Source: a virus
Direction: 5' to 3' (one strand)
DNA length: 21,196 nucleotides
Virus record (IMG/VR): IMGVR_UViG_3300010296_000116
Coordinates: 1 to 21,196 of that record
In this document: positions 1 through 9,598 of the stretch, piece by piece
Layout: each line of letters begins with the position of its first letter
Numbering within the stretch: position 1 is the first letter of the stretch
Made by a program: the position numbers and the translations under genes
The notes under the pieces: model-generated
The model's input: only the letters and a program-made list of their open reading frames with translations
Told to the model about the DNA's origin: nothing
The model's database searches: none

Positions 1-2970
1 AATGTAATCACCAAGGTCCGTCACGCGCGCTGCGTTTGCGGCCATTATCATATCAGCCGCTTCCCCAACAGAGTTCATTAAAGATTTAGAAGCTTTCCAC
101 GTCCCAAACCCGGCAAACAACGATTCGTAAGAAGACCCAAGCGTGTTTCTCAAACCGTTTACCATTACGATGCGACCAAGGTCAGGCAAAGCTGCAAGCG
201 GGCCAGTAAGCAGCGTTAAAGCCGCAAAGTTTTTAGACATCCTGATAAATCGGGACGACATATTTGCGGGGTCAGTTGGCAAACCATACGTGCCGCGCAC
301 CAAATCACGCACTGCTTCTACGCGCTGTATAGTGCTTTCCATCTTTTTCTGGTGGGCTCGCATCTGTGAAGGGCTCATGCCCTCTGCTTGCTCCTTAAAA
401 AGCTTCCTGATGGCATCTATTTCGTCACCCAGGTCAATAGACCCAAATTTAGAATACAAGCCTATGTCAGCATCTGTAGAACGCTGATACATACGCATAA
501 GTGAAAAGATGTCTGTTTCAACAGCATCGCCTACCGCATCATCAACAAACTTCATGGGGTCAATGTTTAAGGTCCGCGCTTGTGCTGAGCGCATCGCTTG
601 ATTCCCGCGATACGGAACGGTTTTTACGATGTCGTTATAAATTTCTTCTGCAACAGACCGGGTATGCTGCCCCTCTTTCATAATGATGCCAATCACATGA
701 TCTTTGTTCTGCTTCCAAAAATCTCTGCGATAAACGACATTAAAATAGTCAGAGCGTTTACTCTGCGAGCCATTCCTGGCTCGCTCTAGACGGTCTTTTG
801 CAATATCTCTTGCACGAATAAGACGCGCACGCTCAGCTTCTGTTGCAATTCTTGCTGATGGATTTGTGCTTGTCAGAGGAGCGCGCAGTTCTTCAAGTCT
901 GCGGTCAATAGCGCGCAACTCAGACGCAGCAATTCCTTCCCACGTTCCTGTGCGCTGCCCTTTTTCCCACATATCATCATAATACTTACGGACATGCGTT
1001 GCGGCTTCAGCAACTTCTGGAATTGAGTGCTTCCCCCCATTGCCTAGTGCTTTTGTTATTTCGCGGCCAAATTGACGAAAACTAAGCTCGTCAGCACGAG
1101 AGCGGTCAAGCGTCATCCTCATCCCAGATGGGCGCTTGCCGGTAACACGCAGCGCGTACTTGCTGTAATTTTCGCGTATTTGGCTAAAAGTTTGCACCAT
1201 TGGGCCACGCCCAGTGCGCAAGAGTGTTTCAGCGTTATCGTTCGGTGTTGCTAATGCGCGATTTGCAAGATTCCCTCGCAGGTAGATTGGGATCTCCAAC
1301 GCTCTAGTAACAATGCTTTGTGTAATAGCCGCAAGCTTCGTGTCTGGTTCATTTAGCAAAACGCTAATAGGATTTAAGTTTAATTTGTGAATCCCACCAA
1401 CTGCGTCTGCAGGCCGCATTTCTGCAACATCATCTGTAACAGAAAGTGGTTTTGACCTTGGATTAATAGCAGCACCCAAAACTCCAACATCGTTCGGGTC
1501 AGGAAGCACCATTTCTCTTAGAACGCGCTCTTCTACTTGCGCAGCTTCTTGCAAAGAAAGGTTGCGCATAGGCTTGGTTCTCTGAAGCAAACCAACAATC
1601 GGGGCAGCGCCAAGCGCGTATGCCAAATAAGAATCTTCGCGGCTTGGATCGAGTATCTGTTTTGTGACTTCTTCTGTGCCAAGCACGCCTGCAGCGCGCA
1701 GTATTTGCGATCCTTTTGTCGTAGCCCTGATGGCAGGCAGAGCCAACAAAGATGGGTCAACAATAGCTCCTGCTACAGTGCCCATAATTTGTGCGCCACG
1801 TTCACCGCTTAAATTGCGTTCTAACGTTTGTTCGGCTTTGTATTCAGCAAGCAAACTTGTTGTATGCTCATAAGAGTTGCTGTGCGAAAAATAAAGACGC
1901 GAAACATCGTCAAGGTTTTGAAGCCGCTCGTCGCTAGTCCAATCATATTCAGGATCGACAAAGCGACCAGCAGCATCAGCAGCTTGCTTTAACTCCTGAA
2001 GACCGTTGTCTACTTCCACCCCTCCAAGCAAAGCTATAACGTTTTCTTTAGCAACCGCGCTCCAAAACGCCTGCTGTTTCCAGCTCTTATCAGAAAACTC
2101 TAAGGGTTTATCTTGCGCAACTCCGTATTTAAATTTTACTACGTCCCAATTAATTGAAGGCTGCGGTTCAGCTGGTTCACTTTCTTCCGGCTGTTGTGCA
2201 ACTGTTTCCAAAGGGTCTAACTGTGCAATAGACACCTCTTCTCTCGGAGCCGCGTCAGGAACTTGCGGCTCTGCTTCTACGGGGTCTAACTGTGAAATAG
2301 ACACCTCTTCCCTCGGAGCAGCATCAGGAATCTGAGGCTCTGCTTCTACAGGGTCTAACTCTGAAACAGACACTTCTTCTCTGGGAGCTGCATCAGGAAC
2401 CTGAGGCTCTACAGAAGCTGTTTCTGCAGGAGTTGCGTCAGGAATTTCGGGCTGCTGAGTTTCTTCTAAACCCTGGTCACCAACAATAAGCTGATCCTGC
2501 AATGCAGCAATACGTTTTAACGTCGCTTCATCTGGATTGGTGTGATGATATTTCTTGTAGAACTCAATAGCAGATGATGCATCTCCGGCGGCCATTGCAC
2601 GGAGCGTGTCATCCCAAGTTGGTTTTTGAAAAGTGTCGGCTTCAAACAGTATTTTTTGTTTTGCCGCATCTAGTGTCCTTGCATCACCAGACTCACGAGC
2701 CGCTACAGCCCATGCAGGCAAATTTTGCGAACCAATAGTATTTTCTAAACGATTAACTGCCGTACGCAACGAGTCTGCAGTGTATTGATATAAACCCGCA
2801 GCCGTGTTTTTTAAACTTTTGGCATCAACTCGACGGTCGCTTTCGACAAGCGAAACCCAGTCTCCAAACTTATCAAAAGCCGCACCCGCTTTTTCGGGGT
2901 CAATTTGGATTCGTTTTAGATTTAAAGAGCGAACAAGCTGCAGCAGTTCGCTGTCAGAAATGTCACTCAT
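1..2970 (-). CDS. Very large internal virion (ejection) protein, gp16-like by position; partial, runs off left edge
   Basis: The frame is open for 990 codons from the ATG at 2970 to the window edge, so the C-terminus is missing. It starts MSDISDSELL. Residues about 187-255 form an acidic, proline-containing linker made of three tandem 23-residue repeats. The following part is helical, with a hydrophobic stretch around residues 395-415 (MGTVAGAIVDPSLLALPAIR) and further alanine- and leucine-rich segments near the left edge (FAALTLLTGPLAALPDLGR). Size and position at the end of the virion operon match T7 gp16, the largest ejected core protein, which enters the host envelope to help DNA entry. 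I see no N-terminal lytic transglycosylase signature of the T7 gp16 type. The start overlaps the end of the upstream 411-aa gene by 8 bp. The coding frame is certain; the role is inferred from size, order and composition. Confidence 0.85.
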   Translation of the reverse strand, partial: MSDISDSELLQLVRSLNLKRIQIDPEKAGAAFDKFGDWVSLVESDRRVDAKSLKNTAAGLYQYTADSLRTAVNRLENTIGSQNLPAWAVAARESGDARTLDAAKQKILFEADTFQKPTWDDTLRAMAAGDASSAIEFYKKYHHTNPDEATLKRIAALQDQLIVGDQGLEETQQPEIPDATPAETASVEPQVPDAAPREEVSVSELDPVEAEPQIPDAAPREEVSISQLDPVEAEPQVPDAAPREEVSIAQLDPLETVAQQPEESEPAEPQPSINWDVVKFKYGVAQDKPLEFSDKSWKQQAFWSAVAKENVIALLGGVEVDNGLQELKQAADAAGRFVDPEYDWTSDERLQNLDDVSRLYFSHSNSYEHTTSLLAEYKAEQTLERNLSGERGAQIMGTVAGAIVDPSLLALPAIRATTKGSQILRAAGVLGTEEVTKQILDPSREDSYLAYALGAAPIVGLLQRTKPMRNLSLQEAAQVEERVLREMVLPDPNDVGVLGAAINPRSKPLSVTDDVAEMRPADAVGGIHKLNLNPISVLLNEPDTKLAAITQSIVTRALEIPIYLRGNLANRALATPNDNAETLLRTGRGPMVQTFSQIRENYSKYALRVTGKRPSGMRMTLDRSRADELSFRQFGREITKALGNGGKHSIPEVAEAATHVRKYYDDMWEKGQRTGTWEGIAASELRAIDRRLEELRAPLTSTNPSARIATEAERARLIRARDIAKDRLERARNGSQSKRSDYFNVVYRRDFWKQNKDHVIGIIMKEGQHTRSVAEEIYNDIVKTVPYRGNQAMRSAQARTLNIDPMKFVDDAVGDAVETDIFSLMRMYQRSTDADIGLYSKFGSIDLGDEIDAIRKLFKEQAEGMSPSQMRAHQKKMESTIQRVEAVRDLVRGTYGLPTDPANMSSRFIRMSKNFAALTLLTGPLAALPDLGRIVMVNGLRNTLGSSYESLFAGFGTWKASKSLMNSVGEAADMIMAANAARVTDLGDYI
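2206..2412 (-). repeat. Three tandem 69-bp repeats encoding a 23-residue acidic linker unit
   Basis: Three in-frame copies with exact 69-bp spacing; for example GGGTCTAAC recurs at 2213, 2282 and 2351 on the plus strand. Each copy encodes a variant of EPQVPDAAPREEVSISQLDP followed by VEA. The copies differ mainly at third codon positions and by V/I or S/A swaps, so the protein repeat seems to be under selection. It separates a short N-terminal part from the large helical body of the gp16-like protein. Confidence 0.9.
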
Positions 2971-4198
2971 TCATTTCACTTTCAGGCAACACTTGTTCAA
3001 ACGTACTACCTGCTGCGCCCTCAAGACGAGCTGCAAAGCGGCCACCAGTTATTTTTGCAGCACGACCTAGCTCTGCGGCATTCTTTTCATACCAAAAAAT
3101 GTCTTGTGTATGATTGGCTTTGTTTGCTTGTGCCCAAGCTTCTCTAATGTTTCTACCTTGAATAAGTGGAGTACCAGTAGCTCGGGCAGCTGCGCCGGGC
3201 CCAGCCACAATGGGGTCAATAATGTTTTCAACAAATGGCTCAACAGCAACATCGAGAACAGCCTGTAGTGGTTGGTTAAGGCCGCCCTCAACCATTTCCC
3301 ACGCTGACAAATCAAGGTCTCCCTGAGCAACACGGCGGACACGTTGGTTGTGATCCCATTCATCGCCCAAAATTTGCGCAAACGCTACTGCTTGATCTTT
3401 CTCTAATTGAAAACCTAGATTTCGGGCCTCAGTAATTTTTTGCTCCAGGTATGTTTGCTTGGCCCCGTCATCAAAAAGACTTTCTGGGACACGCCGACTT
3501 CTTTTGTTTGGGAAAAAAATACCAGCTGACTGCGCGCTTTGCTCGGCAGAAAGACCTAGCTTTCCGTCAGCGCCTTGAGCAACTCGCATCTGAAATGATG
3601 GGACCTCCATTTCAAGGCCATCAGGAAGAGTGTAGAACATGCGAACAGAATTGCCGGGGCCGTTTGCAAAACGGTACTGACCCTTGTCCACAATCTCGGA
3701 AACAGTCTTTGAATCAAGGTACGCAGGAATAGGTTCGCCGCTAATGGTGCGCGCGGCTTCACGAGCTGGCTGATTTTCCAGCCTGTCGTAACTCATCTCC
3801 AAACCAAGATCAGGCATAGGCATGTTTGTCAGAGTCCAACGAGCAAACTCAGGAGAAAGCTGGTCGTACTTGAGCCCCTTAATAAGGCGAATCTTTCGCT
3901 TACCGTCTTCGGCAGGGTAATCATTCATTTTACTTGAATGATATTTTTCCCGTGCCACTACCAAGTGAATAATGTTTTCAAGAGCTTTGTCTGACAAATC
4001 ACTAGCGTTGTCGCTGTAATTTAGAACATCATCATAAAACACTTCAGGAAGGTCATCGATTTCTACGCCATTGTCAGAGCCTATGCCTACAAATGACAAA
4101 GCACGAGAAACAAGGCTGGGATCGTCGTAACCAAAAACCTCTGGCGGCATTTGTTGTATAACGGCATTAATACGTTCTTTATATTTTTCGTCCGCCAT
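2963..4198 (-). CDS. Structural-operon protein of unknown function, 411 aa, probable internal virion protein
   Basis: Starts at the ATG at 4198, sharing one base with the stop of the 616-aa gene (TAATG), and overlaps the next gene by 8 bp, so it is translationally embedded in the ejection-protein block. I do not recognise the family. The N-terminal half is mixed charged sequence (MADEKYKERINAVIQQMPPE). The part near residues 300-345 is rich in alanine, valine, proline and glycine (VLDVAVEPFVENIIDPIVAG) and could be membrane-active. The C-terminus is alanine-rich and helical. No catalytic motif, signal peptide or coiled coil stands out. T7 has no gene between gp15 and gp16, so this is an extra component, or part of a gp15/gp16-type protein split off. 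It is probably packaged with its neighbours. Confidence 0.8.
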   Translation of the reverse strand: MADEKYKERINAVIQQMPPEVFGYDDPSLVSRALSFVGIGSDNGVEIDDLPEVFYDDVLNYSDNASDLSDKALENIIHLVVAREKYHSSKMNDYPAEDGKRKIRLIKGLKYDQLSPEFARWTLTNMPMPDLGLEMSYDRLENQPAREAARTISGEPIPAYLDSKTVSEIVDKGQYRFANGPGNSVRMFYTLPDGLEMEVPSFQMRVAQGADGKLGLSAEQSAQSAGIFFPNKRSRRVPESLFDDGAKQTYLEQKITEARNLGFQLEKDQAVAFAQILGDEWDHNQRVRRVAQGDLDLSAWEMVEGGLNQPLQAVLDVAVEPFVENIIDPIVAGPGAAARATGTPLIQGRNIREAWAQANKANHTQDIFWYEKNAAELGRAAKITGGRFAARLEGAAGSTFEQVLPESEMNE

Positions 4199-6048
4199 TA
4201 GTTGCTACCTTTTTTTCTTAACTCTTCAATCGCGCTTGCAAGCTCCTCTCTCTGGCTGCTAGGCAATTTCATAAAGTCAGGGTTGCTCTGAAGTTTTTGC
4301 AAATTCTTAACGACTGTTGGGCGTTGAGTACGCACTTCGGCTATGCCTCCCTGCACTTCACCAGTGCTTGCATCACCCAACCGTCCTTGTTCCAAGTCAT
4401 ACTTATATTTATCAATCCACTCAAACAAACTTGGTGGCAAAAACTTGTGGTCCGACATAATTGCGTTCAGTTCAAACGCTTCAAACGAACTACTGGTGAC
4501 GTTGTTAAAATACTTTGGATCAGCTAAGGCTTCTGCTTTTTCTGGCCCAAGCTTGAAACGCAATGCGTCTTGCATCAAAGAAACGTTGTCATACGAATTT
4601 GAACTGTATTCGTCCCAATCCGGAGTTCCGTCTAAAACACTTCTAACGATTTCTCTGCGTTCAACAACAGCGTTAGCAAGGTTTTCTAGACGGTCTCTAT
4701 ATGCCCTGTTTGGCATATTGACATCATCAAACTCTGTGTCGTTTCCAGCAAGGCCTGTCTGATCCCACTCACCAAGAAAATCAAAGTCTTCTGAAGAAAG
4801 GGGGTTTCCCAAACGGGCAATCAATTGCCCTGCTTTTGAACTGGCTTCTATGTTGCTAAAAGTTTGGTCTTTCAAGTCCCTAACTACGCCATCAACAAAA
4901 ACTTTTGATTTGTTTTCGCTATCATTCCAAGCCGCTTCCCGCAGTCTTTTGGTGGGGCGAAAACTCTCAACGTTCGTTTTAACGTTTGCTAAAATTGAAT
5001 TAAGTCGTCCAGGCGAGCTTGTAATCTGACCCCCAGTGTCCTCGCCCAAAATATTGTTTAGCAACGCTGACATTTTTTCTGGACTTGTCTTGCGAATCTC
5101 ATTCAAAAACACATCAAACGTATCTGTATCAGTAGACTGATTCGGATACTTTTCCCTAAAATACGCACCCAGAATTGTGGCAACATGAGCGTTTTGCGTA
5201 CTTACGGGGTAATATTTTTCAAAGGGCACACCTAGCCCATCGGCAAACTCCCTCATACCGTCAGCGTCTATAGAGGCACTAAGCTGTTCCGCGATTTCTG
5301 TTCCCGTAAGATCGGGGTCTTCTTGGGCGGCCCTTACAACGTTTGCAGCATTGCTCAAAGACACAGCAGAAATCTGGCTTAACTTAGAAATCTGTTCGTC
5401 TTTAATTTTTTTATTTCGTTCTGTTGTATACGAACGAATTGCCGTCCCATAATTACGGGCAGCAGCTGCTTTAAATTTAAGACCTCTTATTTCGCCTTCT
5501 TTGCTACCATCTTCAATGGACTTCAGCGCACCGCTTAAAGCTTGCGCCACTATCTCTTCTAATTGCTGCGGTGATTGGGCATAGCCGCCCTGTACCGCAT
5601 CATCAAGTATTCCATTGACTTGATTTGCCCAATCAAGGGACAGCTTCGCATCTGCATATGCTATTGCAGTCTTATCGGCTTTAGTTTCATACAAGCCTTC
5701 TAACTTGCGGACAGTATCAGAAATTCCTGTTTCAAAAGTTGTCGCTCGAAGTTCGTTGACCCCAGAAATCTTAGAGTGCTTTTCTTTAAGCGCCTGAAGT
5801 TTTTGATTGTAAATTTCTGGCGCATACTCATTTTCATCTGCAAGGCTATTTAAATTATCAAGCTCTGCATTAAACGCATCTTGCGCTCGCAAAACCCGGA
5901 TGCGCTCTGCGTCGTCCATTTCCTTTTCTTTTTTTTGTTTGTTTAACGCCTCTAGTCTTCTTTCTTCTGACTGACGGCGTTCAATCTCTGCTTCTGCATA
6001 GGGCGCAGCGCCTTTCGCAAAACTAGCTATATCCGCAAAATTAACCAT
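4198..6048 (-). CDS. Internal virion protein, gp15-like by position and size
   Basis: 616 aa, starting at the ATG at 6048 with AGAGG five bases upstream, 8 bp after the stop of the gp14-like gene. Residues about 15-60 are highly charged and heptad-like (EAEIERRQSEERRLEALNKQ), indicating a coiled coil; the rest is predicted mainly helical, with no cysteines evident. T7 gp15 is 747 aa and lies between gp14 and gp16 as part of the internal core and DNA-ejection channel; order, size and helical character agree. I see no enzyme motif. The assignment rests on synteny and composition, because gp15-type proteins are poorly conserved. It could instead be another virion core protein of this lineage. 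Confidence 0.8.
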   Translation of the reverse strand: MVNFADIASFAKGAAPYAEAEIERRQSEERRLEALNKQKKEKEMDDAERIRVLRAQDAFNAELDNLNSLADENEYAPEIYNQKLQALKEKHSKISGVNELRATTFETGISDTVRKLEGLYETKADKTAIAYADAKLSLDWANQVNGILDDAVQGGYAQSPQQLEEIVAQALSGALKSIEDGSKEGEIRGLKFKAAAARNYGTAIRSYTTERNKKIKDEQISKLSQISAVSLSNAANVVRAAQEDPDLTGTEIAEQLSASIDADGMREFADGLGVPFEKYYPVSTQNAHVATILGAYFREKYPNQSTDTDTFDVFLNEIRKTSPEKMSALLNNILGEDTGGQITSSPGRLNSILANVKTNVESFRPTKRLREAAWNDSENKSKVFVDGVVRDLKDQTFSNIEASSKAGQLIARLGNPLSSEDFDFLGEWDQTGLAGNDTEFDDVNMPNRAYRDRLENLANAVVERREIVRSVLDGTPDWDEYSSNSYDNVSLMQDALRFKLGPEKAEALADPKYFNNVTSSSFEAFELNAIMSDHKFLPPSLFEWIDKYKYDLEQGRLGDASTGEVQGGIAEVRTQRPTVVKNLQKLQSNPDFMKLPSSQREELASAIEELRKKGSN

Positions 6049-6056
6049 TTTTACCT

Positions 6057-6764
6057 CTAAGAGCTGAGGGCCGTAGCTGTTTGGCCGGTCGCTCGCCCAA
6101 GAGCCTCAAAGCCTTGACTGCGCACACTTGAGAGCCTTTGCGCCGTTCTGGAGTCGATGTTAGCCGTGTCTGTTCGACCTACTACTCCAATCTGACCAAT
6201 CTGCGTTTCAAAAAGACCTTTTGATAATTTGGCGTCTTCAACTTTCTTGTTAGCCAAAGCAACCATTGACTGCCCTTGAGTTTGGCCAGACATTATTGCA
6301 GCAAGGCTTGCTTGCACTTTTTGACGTCGCTCAAGCTCTCGTTGCTGGGCCTCTATTAGTTGTTGGTTCATGTTAATCATGGAAATTTCAGCGTTTAACC
6401 TGCCCATTGCTTCCATATCCGACATGCTACCAAAAGACGAAAGCGCACCAGCAGCACTTGCTAGCGGAGAAATGTATGGCAGTGCTCCGCTTAATGATGA
6501 ACCAATGGCTCCGATACTGCTAAAAAGAGAAGCTGACGGAGCAACAGAGGCAAAAGAAGCGCCAAGTGGCGCAAAACCAATAGCACCAGGAACTGCAGCA
6601 GAAGCAGTAGCCATAAGCCCCGGCCCTGCGAGCGCTGGGCCAACAGCCATAAGCCCCGGCCCTGCGGCAGCAAGAGTTCCTGCTGCCACAGGAGCAGCGG
6701 CTGCAGCAGTTGTTCCTGCAGCAATACTTGTTGCAGCAGCAGTTGCGGTAACGGGTTCACACAT
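6057..6764 (-). CDS. Internal virion protein, T7 gp14-like
   Basis: 235 aa, ATG at 6764 overlapping the nozzle stop by one base (TAATG). The first six residues, MCEPVT, are typical of podovirus gp14-type proteins. Residues about 7-110 are extremely rich in alanine, glycine and serine with long hydrophobic runs, consistent with a membrane-inserting segment. Residues about 115-190 are a charged helix (NQQLIEAQQRELERRQ). T7 gp14 (196 aa) is ejected first and forms the outer-membrane part of the trans-envelope channel. A short DNA repeat encoding the AGPGLMA motif occurs twice (about residues 34 and 47). The family match is good; that it is ejected is inferred. Confidence 0.85.
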   Translation of the reverse strand: MCEPVTATAAATSIAAGTTAAAAAPVAAGTLAAAGPGLMAVGPALAGPGLMATASAAVPGAIGFAPLGASFASVAPSASLFSSIGAIGSSLSGALPYISPLASAAGALSSFGSMSDMEAMGRLNAEISMINMNQQLIEAQQRELERRQKVQASLAAIMSGQTQGQSMVALANKKVEDAKLSKGLFETQIGQIGVVGRTDTANIDSRTAQRLSSVRSQGFEALGRATGQTATALSS

Positions 6765-8941
6765 TAGTAAGCCCTCATTTCAATATTCATACCCAAAATA
6801 CGCAAAGGTAATGGATCGGTTTGCGTTAATGTAATTGTAGGTTCTCTTGAGTACCCAAGAATAGGAAACTCGTAATGTCCTGCTTGCGCCTGTAATTCCT
6901 GGCTCATATCATCTGTTACTTGGCGAACAGCAAGCTGGTTTCCAGCAACTTTAATATCGTATGCTCCGATAATATCAACAATGCAGCGAGTAATCCTGCG
7001 GAACGAACCATCAAGCGCCCCACGTTTAGCTTGAGGTGTTACCGGCATTGTTTCTAAAACAGGTGTGTATGTGTAGCCTGCCCTGACATCATCTATGCCC
7101 GAATAATCAATTTCTATTGTTCCGCCTGCAGAAACAGTTTCAGTGCCTAGATACAAATTGCCTGCAACGACATGAACTGTTTCATTGGCTAAATGGGTAA
7201 ACCCAGTGTAAAGACGGCTTGTGGTAAACGTTACGGCCGCGTTGTCTGCCGGAGAGCTGTCAAGATCAGAAGATAGCGTCAAAGTCGCGCTGCCGGCCGA
7301 ATAGACTACGTTGGTGATTGTATACGTGCCCGTAACACCGCTAATAGTAAACTGATCGCCATCAAAGGGTGTGCTCGTCAACCCGTCGATAACAAGCGAG
7401 TTTCCTGTTTGCGAGCCGCCGTTAACAAGTGGTGTGCCGTACTGAGACATCGCTCCAACAGCAGAGCTGTCTAGCGTAACGCTATCGTCGTCTGCAAGAC
7501 TCTCAAGGCAGTGGACTGTCGATCCATTAATCGTCCGTTTAACAGCAACAAATAAATCTTCACCAACACCAGCGGCACTTTCAAACGTGTCGCCCGAGCG
7601 AGTAGTCCAGAGCGCAAAGCCTCGCACTTTTTGCTCACGAATCGAGTGCATGTGAACAAGTGTGCCGTCTGAGTTTACAAACAAAAGAAACTGTTCTGGT
7701 CGGGTATCCGTACCGAAGGTTCCAGTAATTTGTTTTGGCACATCAAACAAATGCGAAGCCGTAAGACTCAACAGATCAGACACGTAAGTATCTCGAACAA
7801 AATCAAACGCATACGACCGCATGTTTTGCCCAGACCTTTGGACAAATATAGTTTGGCCCTCAAAAAAAGTTGGAGGAATCCTGGTGCATCCAAAAGTTGT
7901 TTGACGACGGACGGACACATTAGATGGAGTGATTGCCCTAACATCGCTGTCAGAAATGAAGAATTCGCCTGTGTCAGTTAAGATTTCAAGCCGTTGCGTT
8001 GAAACTAGATGACGAATCTCATTAACGCTATTTGAGGCAATACTGACGTCAACACTTTGGTCATCCTCGCCTGTGCCAATGTCAAAGTTAAAAAATGACC
8101 CAGAAGTAGAGCCAACCAATCCACCCGGACGCTGCGCATTACCGCCAAACCACAGCCTATTATCGTGAAATGTGACCGCTGCAGGCCACCCACGAACATC
8201 TGAATAAAGCTGTTCCCGCCATGTAGACTCTGCAACAGTGTGCTTTACAGCCTCTCCGTACAGAATTGTACCGCTTACAACGGTGCTAGATGTGTACCCT
8301 GAAATTAGAATAAGAACCGTCGTGTCGTCTTCATCTGTAAACTCAACGATAGTACCTACGTGATCCGATTCCCAAACGGCGGAACTTGCAGTAAGGGTAA
8401 TAGACCCAGAAGTACTTGACGGCTGCAAGGTTACGTTTGCGTCTGCATATTTAAAAAATGGGCGAGCATGGCGAACACCGCCAGTGTTGTTCTCACCGTC
8501 AAATTCAAAAGGAGCAAGAGTAAAGGTTGACGCACCTGTTCGTGTAATTTGTTGTGTTTTGTAGTCAGGATGACAAACAATAATAATATCGCCAGCAGAG
8601 GCAACGTTTAGCTCGTAGATGTCATCAACGCCCCACGGCGCTCCAGTCAGTGTTGTCAGCAAAACCCCTGCTGTACTGTATACTTTTGCCCCACCGCTTT
8701 GAAACGCAATAAGATAACGCTCGTCACCAGAAAAAGCAAAGCCCTGCAGTCTGGATTGAGCACCTAAGTCGTTAAGGTAAGTTGTGCCCGGGCGGCGCAT
8801 TACTCCGCCTGTAAGCATCAAATAAAAGTTGCGAACCTGCTTCCCACCTTCATCATACGCTTTCAAGTCAGAACGCGCATGAAAGTTAGGGTCTAGTTCA
8901 CCTGCCTGAAAGTTTGTCTGAAGAACACGGTAAGTCGGCAT
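6764..8941 (-). CDS. Tail nozzle protein (tail tubular protein B, T7 gp12-like)
   Basis: 725 aa, ATG at 8941 overlapping the adaptor gene stop (TAATG). The N-terminus has the family pattern: QTNFQAGELDPNFHARSDL, then a VRNFYLMLTGGVMRRPGTTY segment. This is the hallmark of podoviral nozzle and stabilisation proteins, in which a conserved arginine and glycine loop precedes a beta-propeller. The rest is beta-rich with many threonine, valine and serine strands. T7 gp12 is 794 aa and forms the hexameric tip of the short tail below the adaptor, through which DNA leaves. It directly follows the gp11-like gene, as in T7. Assignment is strong. Confidence 0.92.
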   Translation of the reverse strand: MPTYRVLQTNFQAGELDPNFHARSDLKAYDEGGKQVRNFYLMLTGGVMRRPGTTYLNDLGAQSRLQGFAFSGDERYLIAFQSGGAKVYSTAGVLLTTLTGAPWGVDDIYELNVASAGDIIIVCHPDYKTQQITRTGASTFTLAPFEFDGENNTGGVRHARPFFKYADANVTLQPSSTSGSITLTASSAVWESDHVGTIVEFTDEDDTTVLILISGYTSSTVVSGTILYGEAVKHTVAESTWREQLYSDVRGWPAAVTFHDNRLWFGGNAQRPGGLVGSTSGSFFNFDIGTGEDDQSVDVSIASNSVNEIRHLVSTQRLEILTDTGEFFISDSDVRAITPSNVSVRRQTTFGCTRIPPTFFEGQTIFVQRSGQNMRSYAFDFVRDTYVSDLLSLTASHLFDVPKQITGTFGTDTRPEQFLLFVNSDGTLVHMHSIREQKVRGFALWTTRSGDTFESAAGVGEDLFVAVKRTINGSTVHCLESLADDDSVTLDSSAVGAMSQYGTPLVNGGSQTGNSLVIDGLTSTPFDGDQFTISGVTGTYTITNVVYSAGSATLTLSSDLDSSPADNAAVTFTTSRLYTGFTHLANETVHVVAGNLYLGTETVSAGGTIEIDYSGIDDVRAGYTYTPVLETMPVTPQAKRGALDGSFRRITRCIVDIIGAYDIKVAGNQLAVRQVTDDMSQELQAQAGHYEFPILGYSREPTITLTQTDPLPLRILGMNIEMRAY

Positions 8942-9561
8942 TATCTCTCGCGCCTAGAACCACGCGTTGAGCGGCGACCAGAACCTTCAAGAAAACGATT
9001 AACCGTCAAACGACGAGTTGTTTGCTGCTGGGAGTCAATGCCTCTCGCACGAATATTCTGAGCTTGGTGCTGGTCTGCCATTAACTTAGCAAGTCCAGCA
9101 TCACGAGCCAAAGAGCCAGCAAGAATGCTTGCCATATGATACTGGACCATCAGCACGAAATGCGGAGGCCACTCAGACTCGTCGGGGCGATACACGTAGT
9201 CAATTACAAGTGACTCATCTACGCCAGCATTGGCATATACATTATCTCCGTAAATATCATAATCAATTGCTTTTTCTGCAACCGTTACGGCATTTACAGT
9301 TAAAACATCACTCGGAAGCTGATAAGCGGCATCCCAACGAGATGTGGGGGCGTCAGCTAGGCGATTAAGAACCGCCTGCTTTGTGGCAAAGCGCCATCGA
9401 TAAGACGAAAGATCAGCTCTCACAACGTCTTCGTAAAGGTTCGATGTGATAGTTGCTTCCGTAGTTCCGTCTTCAAAAGACGTAATAGGGTTTGCGCCAA
9501 CGAGAACTAACGCACGGGCGCAAATATCAATACTTGAGGTAGAAGCTGTTGGTGCTGCCAA
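8941..9561 (-). CDS. Tail adaptor protein (tail tubular protein A, T7 gp11-like)
   Basis: 206 aa; T7 gp11 is 196. The helical opening (IDICARALVLVGANPITSFE), the SYRWRFATKQAVLNRL segment and the later YRPDESEWPPHFVLMVQYHM segment are typical of adaptor proteins that form a dodecameric ring under the portal and receive the nozzle. The C-terminus is basic (GSGRRSTRGSRRER). The only usable start is TTG at 9561: the frame is closed upstream by TAG at 9582-9580, and no ATG occurs in the first 20 codons. No clear ribosome binding site is visible, and a strong hairpin lies just upstream, so translation may be kept low. Confidence 0.92.
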   Translation of the reverse strand: MAAPTASTSSIDICARALVLVGANPITSFEDGTTEATITSNLYEDVVRADLSSYRWRFATKQAVLNRLADAPTSRWDAAYQLPSDVLTVNAVTVAEKAIDYDIYGDNVYANAGVDESLVIDYVYRPDESEWPPHFVLMVQYHMASILAGSLARDAGLAKLMADQHQAQNIRARGIDSQQQTTRRLTVNRFLEGSGRRSTRGSRRER

Positions 9562-9569
9562 AGGGTTAA

Positions 9570-9591
9570 GGGAGGGGCGCTAACCCCTCCC
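9570..9591 (-). terminator. Strong GC hairpin between decoration protein and adaptor genes
   Basis: Perfect 8-bp inverted repeat, GGGAGGGG/CCCCTCCC, with a 6-base loop. It lies between the stop of the 81-aa gene and the TTG start of the adaptor gene. On the minus strand only TTAACCC follows, with no long T run, so a partial terminator or an mRNA processing/stability element after the highly expressed capsid genes is more likely than full termination. Confidence 0.5.
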
Positions 9592-9598
9592 CTCCTAC

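Noticed and set aside
2804-3070. Plus-strand open frames across 143-6834
   Set aside because: All lie opposite long, well-supported minus-strand genes and have low-complexity composition.
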